Positions 40,973 through 46,792 of a stretch of DNA of 46,792 nt are shown piece by piece; within the stretch, counting starts at the first letter, position 1, and each line of letters begins with the position of its first letter. The notes under the pieces were generated by a model. It was not told where the DNA came from. It ran no database searches and saw only the letters and a program-made list of their open reading frames with translations. The DNA is from Clostridia bacterium (lineage in GTDB: Bacteria > Bacillota > Clostridia > Oscillospirales > CAG-272), in NCBI GenBank assembly GCA_900753285.1, contig CAADYN010000131.1, positions 1-46,792 of the forward strand, written 5' to 3'. The position numbers and the translations under genes are program-made.

Positions 40973-41008
40973 AAATCCGAGCCGACTCGCCTGAATCAGT
41001 TCGGATTT
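40973..41008 (-). terminator. Terminator of the ABC importer operon (repeat family B, copy 2)
   Basis: AAATCCGA (40973-40980) pairs with TCGGATTT (41001-41008), extended by AGCA/TGCT outside. TTTTTT follows on the minus strand. It shares AAAAAATCCGAGCCGACT and AATCAGTTCGGATTT with the terminator at 39682; only six central bases differ. Confidence 0.85.
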
Positions 41009-41020
41009 GCTTTATTATTT

Positions 41021-42085
41021 TTAAAACTCTATCGTCCGCTCAGAGGTAAAATCCTTGCTGTGATAGGGAACGGTACGCTCAAATTCGTTCTGCTCTGTCA
41101 GCCTGCGGAACTGCGCGTAACCGAGATGTACGGGATAACGCAGCATATCAGCTTTGCCTTGACTGAACAGCATCTCGCTGAACGAGCCTTTCTCAAGCGT
41201 TCCCGTCATGACAGCTCTTCCTCCGATGGAGAGTACCTGTTCTGCCATGCCCTGCGCCGCACTGCTTCTCAGCTGAGGATCGCTCACAAATACAATGCCG
41301 TCCTTCTCTCCGCTGTACTGTCCGACAGAAGAAGTGATTTTCTCATCCTTATACCAGAATCCGCCGGAGTTGAGTTCAGTGAGGTTCTTCATAAACAGCT
41401 CGTCGGCGTAATATTTCACTCCGCTCAGATTGTCCGAGAACAGCTTAAATATCTCAATCCCGCGCCCGTATTTCGGTACAGGGAAGAGCAGAATCGAGCG
41501 CTCCGACAACTGCTTTTCAGTATTTTGAAGGAGTTTTTCGCAGTATTCGGAATATGCGGTATCATCTTTTCCGTATGCGCAGTCAAGCACGGCGAGGTCA
41601 GCTTTGCGATTACGAATCACGTCGCAAGAGTAAACCTGCGTGTCCTCCGTGTAGTCTCCCGAGAAGAATATCGTTTTTTCACCCTCGCTGAGCTGCAACC
41701 ACACGCTGCCCGCGCAATGTCCGCTTCTGCCGTATTCTATCCCGAGACTGTTAAACTTTCCCGTACCGTGTGGGCAGATTTCGCTCAGAGTGCAGTGTTT
41801 TTCCAAATTAAATGGAAGCTGTCGCAGAGTTTCGTCGGACGCAATGACTGTTCCGTTAAATCCGTTTTCGTAAAGCCACGGAATCGCACCTGTGTGGTCG
41901 GCGTGAGAGTGCGTGAGGAATACGGCGTCGAGGCTCTTGATTTGCTCCGGTGTCAGGCGTGGGTACGGGTCGAGGGGAGTGTCAGCCATCTTTCCGCAGT
42001 CCACAAGGAAGTTTATACTTTCCCCATTCACGAGAAAGCAGTTTCGACCGTGTTCCCCTACGCCGCCTGCAATATACAGCTTCAT
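41021..42085 (-). CDS. MBL-fold metallo-hydrolase in an ABC importer operon
   Basis: A 354-residue cytosolic metallo-beta-lactamase fold hydrolase. The metal site is THSHADHTG (about residues 58-66), with further ligands in RSGHCAGSVW and FFSGDYTED; layout resembles the RNase J/CPSF-like or exonuclease-type branch rather than true lactamases, although the beta-CASP part is short. It starts one base after the stop of the permease gene, so it is the fourth gene of the importer operon. The substrate is unknown; a phosphodiester or phosphonate-related ester brought in by the transporter is one idea. RNA processing cannot be excluded. Confidence 0.82.
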   Translation of the reverse strand: MKLYIAGGVGEHGRNCFLVNGESINFLVDCGKMADTPLDPYPRLTPEQIKSLDAVFLTHSHADHTGAIPWLYENGFNGTVIASDETLRQLPFNLEKHCTLSEICPHGTGKFNSLGIEYGRSGHCAGSVWLQLSEGEKTIFFSGDYTEDTQVYSCDVIRNRKADLAVLDCAYGKDDTAYSEYCEKLLQNTEKQLSERSILLFPVPKYGRGIEIFKLFSDNLSGVKYYADELFMKNLTELNSGGFWYKDEKITSSVGQYSGEKDGIVFVSDPQLRSSAAQGMAEQVLSIGGRAVMTGTLEKGSFSEMLFSQGKADMLRYPVHLGYAQFRRLTEQNEFERTVPYHSKDFTSERTIEF

Positions 42086-42086
42086 C

Positions 42087-43745
42087 TTATGCCCCCTTGC
42101 GCTTTCCAGTGAAGTGATTGAATATCAGCAGCGCCGTCGTTGTGATAAGCACGCAGAGCACAGCCATAGCCATACCGAGCGAGACACTGCCTTGTTCAAA
42201 CTCGCGGTTTATGTAGGTGGAGACGACAAGGGTGTTCGGCGGCGCGATAAGACTTGCGGTGACAAGCTCACGGAAAGCGATAATGAATATCATCATCCAT
42301 CCGGCAAAGATACCGCGGGATATCATCGGCAGAGTGACGCGGCGGAATACATACGAGGGAGTGCCGCCAAAGGTTCGTCCCGCTTCAAGAAGGCTCTCGT
42401 TTATCTGGGTAAAAGCGGAAGTGACGAACTGCACGGTGTAAGGCAGGTACAGCACCACATATGCGAGCACCATAATGCCGATAGTGTTGTACAGCGGAAT
42501 GACTTTGTATATCGCGTTCCAGAACAGCATTATGCCGATAACAAGAACGATACTCGGGAGCATCTCAGGCAGAAGACTTACGCCCTCGAGAGTTTTTTTG
42601 AAAAATCCCTTCGACTTTCTCACAGCTATAACGACCGCCGTGCCGATAATCGAGCAAATTGTAGCGGAGGACACAGCGAGAAACAGGCTTTTCCATATGG
42701 AAGAGAGCGCTTTCGGTGTAGTCAGCAGATCCTTGTAGTGATCCAGCGTAAAGTTGCCCGCAGCCAGACCGTACCCGCGCAGCTTTATGAGTGAGGTTGA
42801 TATAATGGAGAAGTACGGCACGCCTATAGCTACAATCACGACAGCCGCAATCCAAAGCCACGCGAGAACCTGACCCAAAACGGAAAGATGTGTTCTCGCG
42901 GGACGGCTTCCTTTTCCGCTGACCAGTCTGTAGCTGTTTTTGCTCGTGATGTAGTTCTGCATGAGCCACATGACAATACAAATGCACACGAGAACGGAGG
43001 AAAGGCTTGCGGAGCGTCCGAAATCAATAGGAGCGGTGGTGAAGTAGCGGTGGATGTCGGTTGTGAATACGTAGAATCCTATGCGGCGACCGAGGGTGTA
43101 AGGCGTTCCGTATTCAGAGAGGGTCTTGACGAACACAAGCAGTGCGCCGATAGCGTAGTTTCCCGTGAGAAGTGGAGCGAATATCTTGCGAAGTCTCTGT
43201 GTAAATCCCGCACCGAACACCGCGCCGCTTTCCTCAAGACTTGCAGGTATGTTCAGCATGGCGTTTTTGAGCATCGTCATAAGGAACGGGAACACATGAA
43301 GGCTCATCACAAGCACAAGTCCGCCGAAACAGAAGAATCCCTCCGACCATGAGCCTGTAGAGGGGAACAGCTGCTGGAACAGTCCTCTCTTCTGCATGAA
43401 CAAAATCCATCCCATTGAAGCGATGTACGGAGGCGTCATGAAAGGTATCATGAATACGATGTCGAGCCAGCTGTGACGTGAAAGCTGAGTCCGCGCGAGA
43501 AGATACGCTGTCGGTACGGCAATGACTGTCGAGCAGAGCACCACGCACACGCCGAGCAGCATTGAGTTTCGGATAGTCTCCAAATTGTCGGGGTTTGCTA
43601 TGTTTTCCCACGCCTGATAAAGGTCAAGGCGACCATCATTGACGATCGCCTTGGCAAAAACCATTATCAGAGGGCATAGGATGAGTACGGCAAGCAGTAT
43701 TAGCAGCAGCGCCGACGGCAGATTCTTTTTAAGATCTTGTTTCAT
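42087..43745 (-). CDS. Fused two-domain ABC importer permease (iron/phosphonate type)
   Basis: A 552-residue membrane protein with 12 predicted helices, two permease domains joined in one chain. Each half has its EAA coupling loop: EESGAVFGAGFTQRLRKIFA (about residue 165) and LEAGRTFGGTPSYVFRRVTL (about 455). Fused permeases of this kind serve Fe(III), thiamine or 2-aminoethylphosphonate importers (FbpB, ThiP, PhnU/V relatives). The neighbouring binding protein and ATPase fit the same class. Substrate cannot be decided from the permease alone. It lies 14 bases after the binding-protein gene and one before the metallo-hydrolase. Confidence 0.9.
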   Translation of the reverse strand: MKQDLKKNLPSALLLILLAVLILCPLIMVFAKAIVNDGRLDLYQAWENIANPDNLETIRNSMLLGVCVVLCSTVIAVPTAYLLARTQLSRHSWLDIVFMIPFMTPPYIASMGWILFMQKRGLFQQLFPSTGSWSEGFFCFGGLVLVMSLHVFPFLMTMLKNAMLNIPASLEESGAVFGAGFTQRLRKIFAPLLTGNYAIGALLVFVKTLSEYGTPYTLGRRIGFYVFTTDIHRYFTTAPIDFGRSASLSSVLVCICIVMWLMQNYITSKNSYRLVSGKGSRPARTHLSVLGQVLAWLWIAAVVIVAIGVPYFSIISTSLIKLRGYGLAAGNFTLDHYKDLLTTPKALSSIWKSLFLAVSSATICSIIGTAVVIAVRKSKGFFKKTLEGVSLLPEMLPSIVLVIGIMLFWNAIYKVIPLYNTIGIMVLAYVVLYLPYTVQFVTSAFTQINESLLEAGRTFGGTPSYVFRRVTLPMISRGIFAGWMMIFIIAFRELVTASLIAPPNTLVVSTYINREFEQGSVSLGMAMAVLCVLITTTALLIFNHFTGKRKGA

Positions 43746-43759
43746 ACGCCCTCGCCGTT

Positions 43760-44821
43760 TTATTTACAGAGACTGTTCAGCTTAGCTGCCGTGTCAGAAG
43801 CTGCGTCCATCATCTTGGTCCAGTCTGTGGTAATCTGGGGGATGTCGGAGAGGTTTGTACGGCTGTCGCACTGAATGTCGCTGCGTCCGGGGAGAAGATA
43901 AGCGTCCGCTACGAGCTTCTGCGCTTCATCGGAGAAGAGGAAGTCAACGAATGCCTTTGCGTTATCCATGTTGGGCGCGGCCTTTAAAATCATTGCGGGG
44001 CGGGGATTTACTACGGTGCCGGATGCGGGGTAGTAGATGTTCAGCGGTTCGCCCTTTGCCATCGAGGAGTAAGCATTGTAGTCGACGCCGGCAATGAGAA
44101 TACCCTTTTCGCCTGTGGTGACAGCTTCAAGAGCGGCTTTGTTAGCTCCGGGAACAGTCAGACCGTTGGCAGCCCAGCTTTCGATAACAGCTTCACCATT
44201 GTCGGTACCTGTAACGAATCCTGCGAGGAAGTCCTTGCAAGCGCCGGATTTTTCAGGGTCGGGAATAGCTATCATATCCTTGTACTGCGCGTCGGCAAGC
44301 TCTGACCAGTCTGCGTCCAGCTCGGGTACTACAGTTGTGTTGTATATCACACCGACTGCTGATGCGCTTGAACCGAAGAGCATATTGTCGGAGTCTATCC
44401 ATCCCTCGTTTACCTTGTCGGCGTTTGCGGGAGTGTAGCTTACAAGCTGACCGTCTGCCTTCATGCTGAGTCCGTCCGACCATGACGCGAGAATTACAAC
44501 GTCGGCTACGGGATTTGCCTGCTCAGCTTCAAGACGCGCGAGTATCTCGCCTGTTGTGCCCTGGAACTGCTCTACCTCAACGCCTGTCTTCTCGGTGAAT
44601 GCGGCTGCGAGCTTATCTGCAAGACCTGCGGGACTGGGCATGTAAACCGTTACCTTGCCGGAGAGCTTTGTTTCGGTTGTGTCGGCAGCTGTAGTCTCCG
44701 TCGATGTGCCTGAGCTTGTGTCCTGAGATTTTGTTTCATTCTGAGACTGATCTTTTCCGCAGGAGGTGATGCCGAAGCAAAGGCAAAGTGCGGTAAGCAG
44801 ACATAACATACGTTTTTTCAT
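43760..44821 (-). CDS. ABC importer substrate-binding lipoprotein (Fe(III)/phosphonate type)
   Basis: A 353-residue extracytoplasmic binding lipoprotein. The signal peptide ends in the lipobox region FGITSC with the lipidated cysteine at residue 21, followed by a serine/threonine-rich linker to about residue 50. The binding domain opens LSGKVTVYMPSPAGLADKLA, with FQGTTGEILARLEAE, VADVVILASWSDGLS, VGVIYNTTVVP, ILIAGVDYNAYS and AKAFVDFLFSDEAQKL, all typical of the FbpA/PhnS-like family. The usual paired tyrosines of iron-binding FbpA are not evident in the expected place, so an organic phosphonate or other anion is at least as likely as iron. It overlaps the ATPase gene by four bases. Confidence 0.9.
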   Translation of the reverse strand: MKKRMLCLLTALCLCFGITSCGKDQSQNETKSQDTSSGTSTETTAADTTETKLSGKVTVYMPSPAGLADKLAAAFTEKTGVEVEQFQGTTGEILARLEAEQANPVADVVILASWSDGLSMKADGQLVSYTPANADKVNEGWIDSDNMLFGSSASAVGVIYNTTVVPELDADWSELADAQYKDMIAIPDPEKSGACKDFLAGFVTGTDNGEAVIESWAANGLTVPGANKAALEAVTTGEKGILIAGVDYNAYSSMAKGEPLNIYYPASGTVVNPRPAMILKAAPNMDNAKAFVDFLFSDEAQKLVADAYLLPGRSDIQCDSRTNLSDIPQITTDWTKMMDAASDTAAKLNSLCK

Positions 44822-45795
44822 GCTGATAGAACCTCTTTCGTTTCAAAAGTTATGATTTGAGTTTTATCTATGTAAACGGACAGCATCTCGCCGGGCTTTG
44901 CTTTCTGCCTGCTGTGGATAGTCCATGTTACATTTTCATATGGAAGTGTTATCTCGTAGCTGCTTCCGAGGTACTGAACGCTTTGTACGGGAAGCTCAAA
45001 GTGAAGCGCGTCCTTCTGCGGCGAAAGTGAAGCGGCTTCGGGTCGGAACATCTCACTCTCGCTCAGCCAGTTCGACTTGCCGACAAATTTCGCCACAAAC
45101 TCAGTCGAGGGGGAATGATAAACGTTTTCCGGCGCGTCGTACTGCTCGACATATCCGCCGCTCAGCACCGCAATACTGTTGCTCATGCTCATAGCCTCTG
45201 TCTGGTCGTGCGTTACAAAGACGGATGTTATGCCAAGCGCGGAGGTAAGCTCGGTAAGCTCGTGTCTCATTTCCTCACGAAGAAGAGCGTCAAGTGCGGA
45301 GAGCGGCTCGTCGAACAAAATGCATCCCGGCTTTACCGCTATAGCTCGCGCAAAGGCTACACGCTGCTGCTGACCGCCCGAGAGCTGATGAGGATATCTC
45401 TTTTCAAAGTCCTCGAGGTGAACGGTACGAAGCGCATCATGCACCCTCTCCTTTAGGTCCTTCGTGTCCTTTCTTGCCCTCAGCCCGAACGCGACGTTTT
45501 CAAATACCGTCATGTGAGGCCACAGCGCGAAATCCTGAAACACGAAGCCGAGATTACGCTTTTCCGGGGGAAGATTTATGCCCTGCTCCTTTGAGAAAAC
45601 ACAAATATCGTCAAGCCGGATCTCACCGTCGTCGGGTGTCTCGAGACCGGCTATCATGCGCAGAAGTGTTGTTTTGCCGCATCCGGAAGGACCGAGCAGT
45701 GTGGTGAAGCTCCCGTCGCGGATTTTCAGTGTTGTCGGATAAATTACCGGCCTTTTGTCAAAGCTCTTTGCAATCTGGTTAAGTTGAATTTCCAT
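44818..45795 (-). CDS. ABC importer ATP-binding protein (FbpC/PotA-like)
   Basis: A 325-residue ATPase of the importer. Walker A is GPSGCGKTT (35-43), the Q-loop follows in LGFVFQDFALWPHMTV, the signature is LSGGQQQRVAFARA, Walker B CILFDEPLSALD, and the switch histidine VFVTHDQTEAM. The C-terminal 90 residues are a TOBE-type regulatory domain (FVAKFVGKSNWL, FELPVQSVQYLGSSYEITLP). The start is the ATG at 45795, eight bases after GAGGAA; 30 extra in-frame residues upstream look non-coding. It is the first gene of the operon ATPase-binding protein-permease-metallo-hydrolase. Confidence 0.93.
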   Translation of the reverse strand: MEIQLNQIAKSFDKRPVIYPTTLKIRDGSFTTLLGPSGCGKTTLLRMIAGLETPDDGEIRLDDICVFSKEQGINLPPEKRNLGFVFQDFALWPHMTVFENVAFGLRARKDTKDLKERVHDALRTVHLEDFEKRYPHQLSGGQQQRVAFARAIAVKPGCILFDEPLSALDALLREEMRHELTELTSALGITSVFVTHDQTEAMSMSNSIAVLSGGYVEQYDAPENVYHSPSTEFVAKFVGKSNWLSESEMFRPEAASLSPQKDALHFELPVQSVQYLGSSYEITLPYENVTWTIHSRQKAKPGEMLSVYIDKTQIITFETKEVLSA

Positions 45796-45912
45796 AGCGT
45801 TCCTCTTTTCTGAGTTCCTACATATTATAATGTGGCTTTGTAAATTGCACGACCCGAGATGTGTAAAGTGCGGGTAAAGTCTCAAAAAGCGGAAAAATTA
45901 AAAACATTCGCC

Positions 45913-45941
45913 TTGCTTTTTTATCTGAAACGAAATATAAT
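45913..45941 (+). promoter_or_regulatory. Candidate promoter of the flippase gene
   Basis: TTGCTT (45913-45918), 17-base spacer, TATAAT (45936-45941), about 120 bases before the ATG. A second weaker candidate is TTGACA at about 46002. For the divergent importer operon I see a TATAAT-like -10 near 45829 on the minus strand but no convincing -35. Confidence 0.55.
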
Positions 45942-46061
45942 AGAATGGATACGGTATCATATCGGGAAAGTTATGGATTTTATACTGGGATATATTTTAA
46001 AATTGACACGGAACACAAAAATTCGATACTCTGACAACGCGAAAGGAAACACAACACTCCT

Positions 46062-46792
46062 ATGGGGAAATATAAAGAGCTTGCGAAAAATACAGTAATA
46101 ATCAGCGTCGGCACAATGCTGTCGAAGATAGTCTCGTTTTTGATGACGCGGTTTTACACGGGCGTGCTGACTCCGGCGGAATACGGTACGAGCGATTTGC
46201 TGAACTCCACAGTAAGCCTGCTCATGCCGGTCATCTCTCTCGGAATAGCGGACGGCATTTTTCGGTATCTGCCGGAATATCCGCGTTCAAAGAAGAGCGT
46301 TTTCAGCATAGGAGTATATATGGTAACGGCTGGCACGCTATTGCTTGCGGTTTTTCTGCCTATTCTGCGGCTTGTGGACGGATTTGACGGATATCTGCCT
46401 TTGCTTGTGTTTATAACGCTCGCAGCCTGCTACCATTCCGTGTGTGAGCAGTATGTTCGTGCAAGCGGAGACACAATGCTGTTCGCCAAGCAGGGACTTA
46501 TGAACACGATGCTTGTTGTTACGCTGAATATAGTGCTTTTGAAGGTGTTCAGCCTCGGCGTAACGGGATATATGCTTGCCGTGGGTCTGTCGGACTGCAT
46601 TTGCACTGCCTACCTTATAATAAAAAAGCGCCTGTGGGGGAATTTGACCGTACACCCGAACAAGCATATGCTGAAAAAGATGCTGCGCTACAGTATTCCG
46701 CTCATTCCGACGACGGTGTTCTGGTGGATAACGAGCGTTTCAGACAGATACATGATAGCCGCAATTCTCGGAAGCGAAGCGAATGGTATCTA
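46062..46792 (+). CDS. Polysaccharide biosynthesis flippase (Wzx-like, MATE/MVF superfamily), 3' truncated by window
   Basis: The first 243 residues of a membrane flippase, open to the window edge. It starts MGKYKELAKNTVIISVGTML, then SKIVSFLMTRFYTGVLTPAEYG, the hallmark opening of oligosaccharide flippases (about one helix plus the TPAEYG loop), followed by GIADGIFRYLPEYPRSKK and repeated hydrophobic helices. MLRYSIPLIPTTVFWWITSVSDRYMI near the right edge (in two parts) is the typical mid-protein block. Such proteins flip lipid-linked sugars for capsule or exopolysaccharide. The nearest purine-rich site (AAAGGA) is about 14 bases before the ATG, so the exact start is less sure. Full length is expected at about 480 residues. 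Confidence 0.87.
   Translation, partial: MGKYKELAKNTVIISVGTMLSKIVSFLMTRFYTGVLTPAEYGTSDLLNSTVSLLMPVISLGIADGIFRYLPEYPRSKKSVFSIGVYMVTAGTLLLAVFLPILRLVDGFDGYLPLLVFITLAACYHSVCEQYVRASGDTMLFAKQGLMNTMLVVTLNIVLLKVFSLGVTGYMLAVGLSDCICTAYLIIKKRLWGNLTVHPNKHMLKKMLRYSIPLIPTTVFWWITSVSDRYMIAAILGSEANGI

Noticed and set aside
41060..42112. Long open frame on the plus strand opposite the metallo-hydrolase gene
   Set aside because: It is antisense to a well-supported gene, has no family motifs and no ribosome site; it arises from codon bias of the real gene.

Overview
The window looks like a chromosomal segment of a Gram-positive, low-to-mid G+C member of the Clostridia, probably a gut-type carbohydrate user from a spore-forming lineage; I cannot name a genus. 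The grounds are a canonical Spo0A response regulator, a DUF1836 regulator, an NfeD-flotillin pair, CotH-type and CmpB-type proteins common in Firmicutes, strong AGGAGG ribosome sites, and many near-consensus sigma-A promoters (TTGACA-17-TATAAT). I found no tRNA, rRNA, CRISPR array, transposase or phage gene.

Layout. 1-1327: the 3' end of guaB and a convergent AraC-type regulator. 1498-7277: one apparent rightward operon of DUF1836 regulator, NfeD-like protein, flotillin, GH110-like beta-helix protein, small CmpB-like membrane protein and ComEC-type metallo-hydrolase. It ends in a tandem hairpin repeat shared with the convergent spo0A. 8406-13767: a GNAT acetyltransferase, mtaB (leftward), then a nucleotidyltransferase-like gene, ogt and a Xaa-Pro peptidase. 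13775-17561: a leftward glycosidase downstream of a frameshifted ABC exporter. 17770-21156: two surface proteins (CotH kinase fold; discoidin-like plus InlB-type repeat). 21205-25010: a CmpB-like/ftsH/CmpB-like cassette. 25031-26428: gdhA. 26575-45795: a long leftward region with carbohydrate catabolism (GH2, GHL6-type, GH5-like enzymes, D-lyxose isomerase, uxaC, a TIM-barrel epimerase), ispE, a DUF362 ferredoxin-like protein, MATE and LURP-one proteins, and a four-gene ABC importer plus metallo-hydrolase operon. From 46062 a polysaccharide flippase runs off the end.

How the genes work together. The carbohydrate genes fit uptake-independent intracellular trimming of plant or host glycans: none of the glycosidases shows a signal peptide, and uxaC with the epimerase points to uronate use. 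The membrane-biology genes are the most suggestive set. SPFH/flotillin and FtsH are known to be functionally linked in bacteria, and in this window each sits beside CmpB-like membrane proteins (three paralogs with a shared WDYSD motif). Two genes (an ABC exporter and a GHL6-type glycosidase) are each split by one apparent single-base frameshift. Several intergenic hairpins occur in two or more related copies, which suggests dispersed palindromic elements acting as terminators.
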